A DNA stretch of 64,000 nt from Algoriphagus sp. (GCF_013373065.1 NZ_JABXIN010000014.1:37656-101655), one strand, 5' to 3'; shown: positions 27,846 to 36,289, counted from the stretch's first letter. A program made the numbers and translations. The notes: generated by a model not told the origin, from the sequence alone.

Positions 27846-28066
27846 TAGATTCTATCGAATTTGAAAATTGACCTATGATTTCAATTCTTTACTTAGGTTC
27901 AATGTTCATTGTTCAGAGTTCAAGGTTCAGTTACTAACCCTGAACTTCGAACTTCGAACCCTGAACTTTTCAACCTTCCCACCTTCCAACGCTTCACTTT
28001 AAAATTTAAACTCCCTATTTTTCCAATCTTCCAATCTTTTAATTTTCTAATCTTCCAATCACCAAA
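27846..28066. repeat. Intergenic block of degenerate short words (GTTCA/GAACTTCGAAC type)
   Basis: Contains alternating words such as GTTCAAGGTTCAG and CTGAACTTCGAACTTCGAAC, which form small inverted repeats, followed by pyrimidine-rich CTTCCAATCTTCC-type words. Related words occur near 34285, 36222 and 58550. No gene is believed to lie here; a short open frame across the block is made of repeat words only. Confidence 0.65.
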
Positions 28067-29545
28067 ATGCCCAAAACCCTCCTTATCTCATCCCTTCTCT
28101 GTATCCTGCTCGTGATGCTTGGAATCAATCAGGGATTTGATGTGTCGGATGAGGGCTTGTATGTTTTGCTGGCTCATCCGCTTCAGGAAAATCAAGCTGG
28201 AATTTTCAATTATGATTTGTTTTTCAAGGCTATTTATGAATTCAGCGGAATCCATTTTGGAATTGTAGGTTTACGGTTTCTTCGATTGGTCCTTTATGGA
28301 TTTGGGGCTTTAGGATTGGTAGTTTTTTACAAAAATATTTTGGGTGAAAAACGTCACTCAGTTTTTGTTTATTTATTGGCTATTTTGGGCTTATTTGCGG
28401 GTTATGGGTTTTTACCGGCAAGCCTTTCCTACAACCATTTGACAGTCGTCTTAGCATGTTGTTGGCTAGCTATGCTTTCATCCAAGGATAAGGCAGTTGG
28501 GAAGCATATTTTGCTCGGGCTGATTTTAGGATTGCTTGTTTATGTAAAAGTCACTGCTGCGATTTTATTGGGAGGGATGACGCTTCTTATTTTGAACATC
28601 CAAAGGCAGCTTTCCTGGAAAATTTTAGGAATGCTTTTACTTCCTTATTTGGTATTGGAGTTGAGTTTTTACGGCCTGTTTGAGCAAAATTCTATTTTGC
28701 GTCTTGTAGATGGAATTGCTATGCAGACTGAGAGAGCTGATTACCAAAGTATCCTTCTTCTCAAACATACCCTTGTAGGTTTATTCTGGATTCTTCTGGT
28801 TTTTGGATTAGCATGGGTAGTTTTTGAGAAAATTTCAAATCGCCTCCTTCAGTGGGGTATTATACTTTCAGCATCGAGTTATATTTTTTTTAAAACTTGG
28901 ATCACAGAGGAATGGAATCATTTTTTTTTATTGATAGGAGTCGTTTTGATGGCATTTATTCTTTCCAAATCAGATTTATATACTCTTTCCAAATCCAAAA
29001 AAGGCTGGTTGCTACTTCTGTTTTTCTTACCCTTTTTGCTTCATTTCGGAAGTAATGTATACTGGCTTCGAATAGGAATTCATTATGCTGTCTTTTGGAT
29101 TTTGGGTATTCACCTTTTGATGGAGGAAATGCCAGAAAAGAGGAGAATTGGATATCACTATGGGGTTTCTCTGATGAGTTTGCTGCTTGTATTCAATGGA
29201 CTTTGGTGGCACCCTTTTGAACAGAAAAGCCTTTGGAATGCAACTGAATATTGGGAGTATCTTCCCGGGAAGTCAATTTATTTAACCCAAAATCAGATTG
29301 CCAAATTAGAAGAACTCAAAACTAAAGTTGGACGGGAAGAAAAGCTTTTGGCAGTCTATCGGATTTCTGGGATTCCCTATTTATTGGGTAAGACCATGCC
29401 TAAAACGCCAGGTATTTGGGATCAAGAACAACTAAGACAACATTTTCCAAAAGGAGATAGCAATCAATTATTTGTCTATTATCCCTTACAGAAATTACCT
29501 GATAATTTTAGCGGTCAAGCGATTCTTCTAAATTCATGGGAATGA
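28067..29545 (+). CDS. GT-C-like polytopic membrane protein (PMT/ArnT-like)
   Basis: A 492-residue protein with about 10-12 transmembrane helices. Just after the first helix it has NQGFDVSDEGLYVLL (Asp25, Asp28, Glu29), the position and type of the acidic motif in GT-C transferases of the PMT/ArnT kind, which take sugar from polyprenyl phosphate. A soluble C-terminal tail of about 90 residues follows the last helix. The start ATG follows a repeat block. It overlaps the next gene by 10 bp. Enzyme activity is inferred from fold and motif only. Confidence 0.65.
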   Translation: MPKTLLISSLLCILLVMLGINQGFDVSDEGLYVLLAHPLQENQAGIFNYDLFFKAIYEFSGIHFGIVGLRFLRLVLYGFGALGLVVFYKNILGEKRHSVFVYLLAILGLFAGYGFLPASLSYNHLTVVLACCWLAMLSSKDKAVGKHILLGLILGLLVYVKVTAAILLGGMTLLILNIQRQLSWKILGMLLLPYLVLELSFYGLFEQNSILRLVDGIAMQTERADYQSILLLKHTLVGLFWILLVFGLAWVVFEKISNRLLQWGIILSASSYIFFKTWITEEWNHFFLLIGVVLMAFILSKSDLYTLSKSKKGWLLLLFFLPFLLHFGSNVYWLRIGIHYAVFWILGIHLLMEEMPEKRRIGYHYGVSLMSLLLVFNGLWWHPFEQKSLWNATEYWEYLPGKSIYLTQNQIAKLEELKTKVGREEKLLAVYRISGIPYLLGKTMPKTPGIWDQEQLRQHFPKGDSNQLFVYYPLQKLPDNFSGQAILLNSWE

Positions 29546-31050
29546 AAGTTTTCTTTTCTAGAGGCCTAACACCAATATCCTGGGCATGCTTGATGCTCAT
29601 TGCATTAGTTATTGTTTTGTTTCTTCCTTGGCGGTTTCAGGTGAATGATGATGAAGCTATGATGTGGCTAATATCTGGATCCTATACTGGTGAGCCTGAA
29701 TCCTATGCGGTATTTATCCATCCGATAATGAGTTGGGTATTGGCTAAACTTTATAGAGGTTTTCCAAATTTTCCTTGGTATCCCATTATCTGGTTCTCTA
29801 TTTTGTATTTCTCTTTCTTGGCTGTTGTCCGACTAAATCATCAAAAATTTGGGAAACGCCGGATCGCTCAGATATGGAATCTGTTATTCTTTGCCTTTAT
29901 TCTCCATTTTGCCTTTTTTTTACAATTCTCTATAGTCTCAGCCCTTGCTCTCAGTGCGGGCCTGGCTTATCGGTTTTGGAGATTTTCGAAAGAAGACTTG
30001 CAAATAAAAAAATGGTTCAAATCTGATGTTTTAATCCTTCTAGGTTTTTTGGTAAGGCCTGAAGTCGGGTATTTGCTGATTGCTGGATTTGTTGGCTTTG
30101 GGATTATTTTTGGTTGGAGTAAATTCTTTCTACGAGCTGCCGTAATTCCACTTATTCTATTTCTGATCGGATCAGCTTTTTCTCTTTTCTGGATTCAAAA
30201 AGCTGATAAAGAAGAATTTGTTCAATTGAATCATTTAAGGTCTGCTGTCTTTGATCACCCTTTTCTTCAATTGGAAAAGGAATATTGGAAGCTGGAAAAA
30301 CCAGACTTGTACTACTTTTCCAATGGTTTGCAGGATTTCGAGCAGGATAGGCTTGATGCTAAGGTACTTTCATCATGGAAGCAGGATCTTGACCAAGCAA
30401 GAATCCCCTTGATATCTTTTTCGTTTTATAAAAAAGCACTTTTTACTTATATCGAGAAAGAACACTTCTTTATCTTTTTATGGATTGTTTTGATCCTTTA
30501 TTCAATAGCAATTAATTCTTGGAAATCCGCGTTGGTATCTTTCTTGATATTTGCCGGGTTTCTGGTTTTGGCTCCTTTTTTTCTCCTAAAAGTTCAGATC
30601 TATGCACTGGCTTTTTTACTATTTGCCTTCTTCATGATTTTAATCCAAAACTCAACTATTCCCATATCCACTTTTACTAATTATTCGCTACTTACTCTTT
30701 TAATTCTAGCCATAGGTTTTCATTTGATTTCCTTTTTTAAATCCTTCGAGAATATCCCAGAGGATACCGAAATTCAAAATCAATTGACTCTTTTGGAGAA
30801 GGAAGAATTTGAACGGATATTTCTGATAGGAGAGCATAAGTTTTATCATGAGCTAGTTTTTCAGAATCCTTTACCCTTTCAGATCATGGGGTGGCCTTCC
30901 TTATTAAATAGTTTTGAGAATCAAAGCCACCATTCTAAAACCGCCTATTTGGTTCAGAAAAATACCTTTCGGAATAATATTGCCTATTTTGAAGCTAGAG
31001 GAGGAGTGTTTACCTATTTAGAAGATTTTGTTTTGGTGAAGATTCCATGA
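29536..31050 (+). CDS. GT-C-like polytopic membrane protein
   Basis: A 504-residue multi-spanning protein. After the first helix it has RFQVNDDEAMMWLISG (Asp38-Asp39-Glu40), again the GT-C acidic position. About ten more helices and a C-terminal soluble domain of roughly 100 residues follow. The start may be the second Met (MKVFF) two codons in. It overlaps both neighbours by a few bases, so three consecutive genes form one operon of similar membrane proteins. Sequence similarity between them is low by eye beyond the shared layout. Confidence 0.6.
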   Translation: MGMKVFFSRGLTPISWACLMLIALVIVLFLPWRFQVNDDEAMMWLISGSYTGEPESYAVFIHPIMSWVLAKLYRGFPNFPWYPIIWFSILYFSFLAVVRLNHQKFGKRRIAQIWNLLFFAFILHFAFFLQFSIVSALALSAGLAYRFWRFSKEDLQIKKWFKSDVLILLGFLVRPEVGYLLIAGFVGFGIIFGWSKFFLRAAVIPLILFLIGSAFSLFWIQKADKEEFVQLNHLRSAVFDHPFLQLEKEYWKLEKPDLYYFSNGLQDFEQDRLDAKVLSSWKQDLDQARIPLISFSFYKKALFTYIEKEHFFIFLWIVLILYSIAINSWKSALVSFLIFAGFLVLAPFFLLKVQIYALAFLLFAFFMILIQNSTIPISTFTNYSLLTLLILAIGFHLISFFKSFENIPEDTEIQNQLTLLEKEEFERIFLIGEHKFYHELVFQNPLPFQIMGWPSLLNSFENQSHHSKTAYLVQKNTFRNNIAYFEARGGVFTYLEDFVLVKIP

Positions 31051-32216
31051 AAAGTAGCCTGTATAAAATCTCCCTTGTTCTTTGGAACCTGATAATCGCA
31101 TTAATAGCTGGGTTTACTATCTATTTTTTAATCCGATATGGACGGTATGGAGTGGATATCAAAACCCATAATTTCTTCCTTGAAGAATATCTTGAAAATG
31201 GTTTTTTTCCGATTCCACCAGGGTATTACGCCTTGATCTACCTTTTGGATTTATTGGTCCGAATTAAATACCCCTTTGTGGTCAGTTCGCTCCTGACACT
31301 GACTTTTTTCATTTGGTGGAAGTATACTATTGTATTCAAATGGCTTCAGGAAGAAGGTGTAAAGGAACATAGGGAGGCGCTTGGATTGTCTTTGGCCTTG
31401 ATTTTTTTCGGTCCCTTAGTTTTTCCACCAGTTGAGGGTGATTTTTGGTATTTAGGAAAATTCACGCCTTCAATTTGGCATAACTCTACCCTTATAGCGG
31501 TATTTCCATTTTCTTTAATTCTTTTTAGGAAAACCATGGACTGGTGGAAAAATTATGAACTCAAATTCCCTTGGAATATCCTTGGATTGAGTTTTGCAAT
31601 TATTTTGATCAAGCCCAGTTTCCTGTTTTGCTATATCCCCTTATTTCCATTGTTTTCAGGATATTACCATGGTTTTCGAAGCCGGTTTTTCGGCTATTCA
31701 ATAGGAATTTCTGTTGGCCTTTTGGCTGTGATTTGGCTGGAGAAAATCCTGATTTACAATTGGGATCCCATGGTTTTAGATTATTTCCAAAAAAATGAAA
31801 TTCCCCAGATTCAAATCCGTCCCTTAAAAGTTTGGCTTCACTATGCGTTTGAACCTTTTTGGGATTTTTTTTCCAGCTTTTCATTGACTGTCTTATTCCT
31901 GATCTTTTGGGGAAGAAAGGCTTTCCAAAATCAGACCTTCGTCTTTTCATTCGCTTTGCTCGTCTTTGCGATCCTTATCTATCTTTTGCTTGCCGAAACC
32001 GGTTTCCGGGAATGGCATGCTAATTTTTACTGGCAAATCCCTATTACCTATTTAATTCACTTGATAATTATGGTGGTTTGGGTCTATCAAGAAAGACAAA
32101 AAGATTTTCAAACTTCAAAATGGAAGTTTTCGCTTTTTTATGTTGTCTTCTCACTGCATGTGTTAAGTGGAGTGGCTTATTGGGCCAGAATATTCTCCGA
32201 ACGAATAATCAGTTGA
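31047..32216 (+). CDS. Polytopic membrane protein, possible GT-C glycosyltransferase
   Basis: A 389-residue hydrophobic protein with about ten helices. The first loop reads RYGRYGVDIKTHNFFLEEYL and then GFFPIPPGYYALIYLL, weaker than the acidic motif of its two upstream neighbours. The ATG overlaps the previous stop (ATGA). Its last 40 bp overlap the 3' end of the minus-strand gene that follows. Glycan role inferred from context. Confidence 0.55.
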   Translation: MKSSLYKISLVLWNLIIALIAGFTIYFLIRYGRYGVDIKTHNFFLEEYLENGFFPIPPGYYALIYLLDLLVRIKYPFVVSSLLTLTFFIWWKYTIVFKWLQEEGVKEHREALGLSLALIFFGPLVFPPVEGDFWYLGKFTPSIWHNSTLIAVFPFSLILFRKTMDWWKNYELKFPWNILGLSFAIILIKPSFLFCYIPLFPLFSGYYHGFRSRFFGYSIGISVGLLAVIWLEKILIYNWDPMVLDYFQKNEIPQIQIRPLKVWLHYAFEPFWDFFSSFSLTVLFLIFWGRKAFQNQTFVFSFALLVFAILIYLLLAETGFREWHANFYWQIPITYLIHLIIMVVWVYQERQKDFQTSKWKFSLFYVVFSLHVLSGVAYWARIFSERIIS

Positions 32217-33616
32217 TGGTTTTCGATTTCCAAACGATGTGTAGCTGGAGCTTCATCCAGTTCGTAAAAGGGTAAGATATAGCGTAAAATATTCCCATCA
32301 TGATTAACTAAAGGCAATTCTTCTAATTGATATTTTTCTAGAACAAAAGGATGGATTCGTATGAGTGCTTGATCCAGATTTTTTAATTCTTCAATTACAC
32401 TTTTCTCTATTCCCGGAAGAGTATAGTCGTTTCGAAGTCCAATGATTTTTTGCTGGAAGGGAAGGATCAAGAAAAAGCTGGCCAAACTTAATCCCACCAA
32501 GAGCCAGGAAGGGTACTTTAATTTTCTATTCTCTATTAAACCCAAATTCAAAAGCATGGTAACAGGACTGAGCATACGCCAATCGGTCCATTCGTAAGTT
32601 TTATAGATGATTACCGAGAAAGCGAGCTGAATTAGTAGTAAAAGGGTGGATAATCGAATTAGTTTGGATTTCTTTTGATAAATCAAACCAAAAATCAAAC
32701 TAACCAATACCCATATTTTCCAGACCCAATAATATTTTCCCTCTGTGTAGTGGAGGAGAAAGTAGATGTTTCGTTTGGTATTGAAATAGACTTCATAAAT
32801 CGCCCGTCCCCAATTATTTAATTGAATCAGGTCTAGAGAATTGGAAAATACATTGGGGGTCTGTTCATAAAAGAAAGATGAATAAAAAAGAGCTGCTCCT
32901 ATTCCTGATGCCATCAAACCTAATCCCAGCCATTTCTTTTTCGGAATTAGGGAAATGCCCAACGCTACCCATGCAAAAAACCAAGTACTTCTAAAAAGCC
33001 CTGCAATCCCAATTCCGATTAATAAGAACCAGAGATTTGATGGGGATTCATGCTTAAAATAAGCTGAGAAAAGCAGGTATAGTCCAATCCCTATGCTGAA
33101 GTGAATTAGTTCGGGCATGTAGCTAAACCCATAAAATAATGTGAAGGGGCTTCCGAGAATCAATAATAATTGCAGGGGAAATTGTGTAAGATGAGTTCGT
33201 TTGATCGCTAATGCAAAGATGGTAATTCCAAAAACCAAGAGGTTTGTCAATGGAATATGAAAAGAAGGTGAAGCCTTTAGCATTAGCAAAAAACTGTACA
33301 AAAGAGGATAGGCGGGGCCATGAGCGTCAAATCCACCTATTTTTGATCCTTTCCCGGAGTAAGTAAAGGATGCTGACAATTCCCCCGATTGATAAAAGCT
33401 TTCTGAATTTTTTTGATAAAAAATCTCATCGCCATAGTAGGAGCCAAAACCGAAATCCAGCCGTAAAAGGAAATAGATATACACTACCAGAAGAATTGAT
33501 AGCGCTCCCCATGGCAGATAAGTGTTATATTTCTTGATTGAATCCAAATTAGATAAGCCTTTAGGTATCTTGTCAATGAATTGACTCGAAAGTGAATTAA
33601 CTGATTTTAGATTCAA
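32177..33616 (-). CDS. GT-C-like polytopic membrane protein, convergent with the preceding gene
   Basis: A 479-residue protein on the minus strand with about ten helices. The loop after its first helix has FGSYYGDEIFYQKN, a GDE acidic motif like those of GT-C enzymes, and a later DAHGPAYPLLYSFLL segment. A C-terminal soluble portion of about 80 residues follows the last helix. Its 3' end overlaps that of the plus-strand gene at 31047 by 40 bp. It is transcribed separately from the other three GT-C-like genes. Confidence 0.6.
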   Translation of the reverse strand: MNLKSVNSLSSQFIDKIPKGLSNLDSIKKYNTYLPWGALSILLVVYIYFLLRLDFGFGSYYGDEIFYQKNSESFYQSGELSASFTYSGKGSKIGGFDAHGPAYPLLYSFLLMLKASPSFHIPLTNLLVFGITIFALAIKRTHLTQFPLQLLLILGSPFTLFYGFSYMPELIHFSIGIGLYLLFSAYFKHESPSNLWFLLIGIGIAGLFRSTWFFAWVALGISLIPKKKWLGLGLMASGIGAALFYSSFFYEQTPNVFSNSLDLIQLNNWGRAIYEVYFNTKRNIYFLLHYTEGKYYWVWKIWVLVSLIFGLIYQKKSKLIRLSTLLLLIQLAFSVIIYKTYEWTDWRMLSPVTMLLNLGLIENRKLKYPSWLLVGLSLASFFLILPFQQKIIGLRNDYTLPGIEKSVIEELKNLDQALIRIHPFVLEKYQLEELPLVNHDGNILRYILPFYELDEAPATHRLEIENHQLIIRSENILAQ

Positions 33617-33724
33617 AAACCATTATTTCTTAAACTCAGAGTTCAATTGAAGAAATAATATCGACTCTTATTTTATAAAGAATCGAATTTTGATTTCTCC
33701 AAACTCTTATTTTTATTTACTAAT

Positions 33725-33741
33725 GAGTAATTTTCTTACTC
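33725..33741. promoter_or_regulatory. Upstream dyad GAGTAATTTTCTTACTC (candidate operator)
   Basis: A perfect inverted repeat (TGAGTAA, five bases, TTACTCA with the outer pair at 33724 and 33742) ends 34 bp before the TTG start of the winged-helix gene. The same 17-base sequence with one change recurs after that gene at 34458. Position before a small DNA-binding protein suggests autoregulation; this is inference. Confidence 0.5.
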
Positions 33742-33775
33742 ACATTCTTCATTCCTAATTCATAAATATTAAAAG

Positions 33776-34282
33776 TTGCTCGACTCTCTCGTCACATCCA
33801 AAACCCGAATCAAACTGCTCTTAAAGTTTTTTTCGCATACCAATTCCGGCTACTTGCGTTCCTTGGCTAAGGAATTCGATGAGTCGACAAATTCGGTTCG
33901 GGTGGAACTCAACCGTTTGACTGATGCAGGTTTATTGGTGGCCGAAGAGGAGGGGAAGACCAAAATGTACAAGGCCAATGAAAGCCATCCTTTCTTCCAG
34001 GAAATCAAAAATATGGTTTCCAAATTTTTGGGATTGGACGATCTGATGGAACGAATAGTCAAGAGAATGGGAGAGGTGGAGAGAGCCTATATTGTGGGAG
34101 ATTATGCTCAGGGAATAGATTCGGGAACGGTTCAAATGATTTTGATCGGAAAAAATTTGGATCGGGATTACCTGGATTTTATCCGACAAAAAACCTATGA
34201 GAAAGTTAATCGGCAAGTTGATGTAGCAATACACGAGGCCGACCCTGGGGATATAATGGGAATATTGATTTATGGGAAATAG
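33776..34282 (+). CDS. Winged-helix regulator with nucleotidyltransferase-like C-terminal domain
   Basis: A 168-residue protein starting at TTG (MLDSLVTSKTRIKLL). Residues about 5-70 form an ArsR-like winged helix (SLAKEFDESTNSVRVELNRL as helix-turn-helix, then GLLVAEEEGKTKMYKANESH as the wing). Residues about 100-168 resemble a minimal nucleotidyltransferase fold (YIVGDYAQGIDSGTVQMILIG) but lack the full acidic triad, so it may only bind a ligand. Such proteins are common beside polysaccharide export genes in Bacteroidota. A pair of matching dyads brackets it, fitting a role as local regulator of the following export genes. Confidence 0.78.
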   Translation: MLDSLVTSKTRIKLLLKFFSHTNSGYLRSLAKEFDESTNSVRVELNRLTDAGLLVAEEEGKTKMYKANESHPFFQEIKNMVSKFLGLDDLMERIVKRMGEVERAYIVGDYAQGIDSGTVQMILIGKNLDRDYLDFIRQKTYEKVNRQVDVAIHEADPGDIMGILIYGK

Positions 34283-34821
34283 AAAGGTTCGAGGTTCGGG
34301 ATCCAACGTTCCAAGTCGGTTGCCAGGCTATGCTGAAGGATCAACTTAAAATCTAAAAGGTAAAACGATAAACCTTGTCAGACTGAGCGAAGTCGTAGTC
34401 TTTACTGCTTAACAACCAAGAATTCTTTTATAGATCATTTGCAAATCCCAATTCACCGAGTAATTTTATTACTCAGTCATCTTTGAGCTCTCGTCATTGC
34501 GAGTGAAGCAAAGTAAAAGAAAATGAAGAATTATGAATTAATGAATTATGAATTTGTGTCAATAAGATCCTTGATCTATACCTGAGTTCATTATTCTTCA
34601 TTCCTAATTCCTGATTCAACATTCCTAACTCCTCAATGGGAGTGACAGGGCGAAGCTGTGCGGAGGGGAATTTAGAATTATGAATTGATTAATGATGGAT
34701 TTAAATGTCAGCAATATTTTCATTCGGGACTCTATTTCCTCATTTAACACTCTTCTTTAGAAACTCAAAAATCTTCATTCAACATTCCTAATTCTTAACT
34801 CAACATTCCAAATTCATCATT
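34283..34821. repeat. Repeat-filled intergenic region between the regulator and the four-helix-bundle ORF
   Basis: No gene seen. It holds AGGTTCGAGGTTCGGG words (34287), a GACTGAGCGAAGTCGTAGTC element (34381-34400), the second dyad (34458), half of a CGTCATTGCGAG palindromic element (34492-34513), and many ATTCCTAATTC/AACATTCC words up to 34821. Sequences of the CGTCATTGCGAG and GAGCGAAGTC types recur inside coding genes at 36513 and 54420. Confidence 0.7.
34458..34474. promoter_or_regulatory. Downstream dyad GAGTAATTTTATTACTC (candidate operator)
   Basis: Seven-base perfect arms (GAGTAAT/ATTACTC) around TTT. It differs by one base from the dyad before the winged-helix gene. It lies 176 bp after that gene's stop and ahead of the four-helix-bundle and wzm genes, so it could be the regulator's second binding site. 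No experimental support. Confidence 0.5.
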
Positions 34822-35187
34822 ATTAAAAATGAAAATCACATACTGACCAAAACTTTTCAGTTTGCAGAAAGATCTCTCAATCTATATTTTTCGCTCCGGA
34901 AAGCAGGTCATTATCGTTTAGCAGATCAATTTGTTGGTTCGGCAACTTCAATTGGAGCAAATGTAGAAGAAGCCCAAGCCGCACACTCCAAATTAGATTT
35001 TATTGCTAAGATGGTTATTGCTGCCAAAGAAGCTAGAGAAACTCGATATTGGCTTCGTCTATTCAATCGAGAAGAGCTAGGTGCTAATAGTCCAGATTAC
35101 AATTTCTTGACAAGTGAAATTGAAGAATTGATCAAAATTCTCAATTCAATTATCAAGTCAAGCAGGGAAGGGAAGCGTAATTCTTAA
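34822..35187 (+). CDS. Four-helix-bundle protein (23S rRNA IVS/S23-like), ATT start or start lost
   Basis: A 121-codon frame not headed by ATG, GTG or TTG. It reads KNENHILTKTFQFAERSLNL, then GSATSIGANVEEAQAAHSK, then AAKEARETRYWLRLF and ends EIEELIKILNSIIKSS, the full length and order of the four-helix-bundle family found in 23S intervening sequences and scattered in Bacteroidota genomes. The codon where family members have Met is ATT (34822); an in-frame TAA lies at 34789. Either ATT or another weak codon initiates, or the gene has lost its start. A 13-base direct repeat (TAATTCTTAACTC) flanks it. Confidence 0.75.
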   Translation: MKNENHILTKTFQFAERSLNLYFSLRKAGHYRLADQFVGSATSIGANVEEAQAAHSKLDFIAKMVIAAKEARETRYWLRLFNREELGANSPDYNFLTSEIEELIKILNSIIKSSREGKRNS

Positions 35188-35283
35188 CTCCTAATTCCTA
35201 ATTCAACATTCCTCATTCCTAACTCATAATTCCGTATCGACTCCCAACACTACAAAGTAATCGAACCCTCCTCCGGCTGGAAG

Positions 35284-36060
35284 ATGGTGGACTTCAAGGA
35301 GCTTTGGCGATACAAGGATCTCCTGTATTTCCTCACGCTCCGCGGAATCAAGGCCCGCTATGCGCAGTCTATTCTTGGGGTGTCTTGGGCGATTATTCAG
35401 CCGCTATTCACGACGGTGGTCTTTACCCTGGTTTTTGGAGGCTTGGCTAAGGTAGATTCCGATGGGATGCCCTATATACTCTTTTCCTACCTGGCCTTAT
35501 GGCCTTGGAACTACTTCTCCGGTACGCTCACCGAATCAGCTAATTCCCTGATTCAAAATGCCAATATGATCACCAAGGTCTATTTCCCTCGCATGGTGCT
35601 ACCGTTATCGGCCCTGCTATCCAAAATGTTGGATTTCACGATTGCCTTTGTAGTGGTCATCTTTATGCTGATCTATTTCAAGCAGGTTCCCGGATGGGGG
35701 GTACTCTTTACCCCGCTTTTGATCTTGCAACTTTTGATGTGTAGTTTAGGGATAGGGATGTTTCTTTCAGCCTTGGCAGTCAAGTATCGGGATGTAAAGC
35801 ATGCCCTTACCTTTTTAGTACAGCTCCTGCTTTATGCCGCTCCGGTGGTCTATAGCACCTCAGCGGTCCCTGTCGAATACCAAAAAATCTATATCCTAAA
35901 CCCCATGGTAGGCGTAATCGAAGGATTTCGAGCCGCCTTTCTCAACCGCCCCATGCCTTGGGATTGGATTTGGCCAGGAAGCATTGTAGCAGTAGTCGTC
36001 TTTGTTTTTGGGATGATGTACTTTCGAAAAATGGAACGGACTTTTGCCGATGTGGCATAA
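35284..36060 (+). CDS. wzm: ABC-2 polysaccharide exporter permease (Wzm)
   Basis: A 258-residue permease with six membrane helices, homologous to Wzm/RfbA-type O-antigen exporters. The amphipathic entry MVDFKELWRYKDLLYFLTLR and ARYAQSILGVSWAIIQPLF are diagnostic, and NPMVGVIEGFRAAFL is near residue 205. The reading frame is open upstream to 35230 and encodes QHYKVIEPSSGWK, which looks like conserved N-terminal sequence, but no standard start codon exists there; ATG 35284 is therefore annotated. Its ATPase (wzt) is 8.3 kb away at 44369 rather than adjacent. Degenerate copies of its 3' end follow. Confidence 0.92.
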   Translation: MVDFKELWRYKDLLYFLTLRGIKARYAQSILGVSWAIIQPLFTTVVFTLVFGGLAKVDSDGMPYILFSYLALWPWNYFSGTLTESANSLIQNANMITKVYFPRMVLPLSALLSKMLDFTIAFVVVIFMLIYFKQVPGWGVLFTPLLILQLLMCSLGIGMFLSALAVKYRDVKHALTFLVQLLLYAAPVVYSTSAVPVEYQKIYILNPMVGVIEGFRAAFLNRPMPWDWIWPGSIVAVVVFVFGMMYFRKMERTFADVA

Positions 36061-36218
36061 AGTCGTGCCATTTTTTGATCCCGAATATTTTCGGGGCCGC
36101 CGAATGGAACGAATATTTGCGGATGTTGCTTAGCTATAGTCATTAGGCGGTCCCGATTAGATAATAAATCACAAAGTAATCGGGACGAAAAATGGAACGC
36201 CCTTTCGCTGATGTAGCC
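36031..36218 (+). repeat. Three tandem copies of the wzm 3' end
   Basis: The last codons of wzm (ATGGAACGGACTTTTGCCGA onward, encoding MERTFADVA) recur as diverged copies at 36104-36133 (encoding MERIFADVA plus a stop) and 36192-36218 (MERPFADVA, no stop). Spacings are 73 and 88 bp. The spacer DNA contains inverted repeats CCCGAA/TTCGGG (36080-36095) and GTCCCGATTA/TAATCGGGAC (36150-36186). Confidence 0.8.
36150..36186. repeat. Inverted repeat GTCCCGATTA / TAATCGGGAC
   Basis: Perfect 10-bp arms separated by 17 bases, between the second and third copies of the wzm tail. It could fold as a hairpin in RNA. There is no T tract, so it is not a typical terminator; it may be a member of a dispersed repeat family. 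Confidence 0.6.
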
Positions 36219-36289
36219 TTGGCGTTCAATGTTCTAGGTTCAGTGTTCAACGTAGAAATCAAAACGTAGAACAACCTTAAACTTAAAAA

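Noticed and set aside
27909..28115. Small open frame of 68 codons before the first GT-C-like gene
   Set aside because: It is composed of intergenic repeat words and overlaps the real start of the next gene.
31609..31950. Antisense open frame of 113 codons
   Set aside because: It is a shadow of the membrane protein gene at 31047, rich in Lys/Arg/Ser/Pro as expected from the reverse of hydrophobic codons.
34822..35187. Avd accessory gene of a diversity-generating retroelement
   Set aside because: No reverse transcriptase or template/variable repeat pair was seen nearby; the fold match alone is not enough.
36061..36289. A small gene between wzm and the second MBOAT
   Set aside because: Only diverged wzm tail copies, hairpins and repeat words are present.
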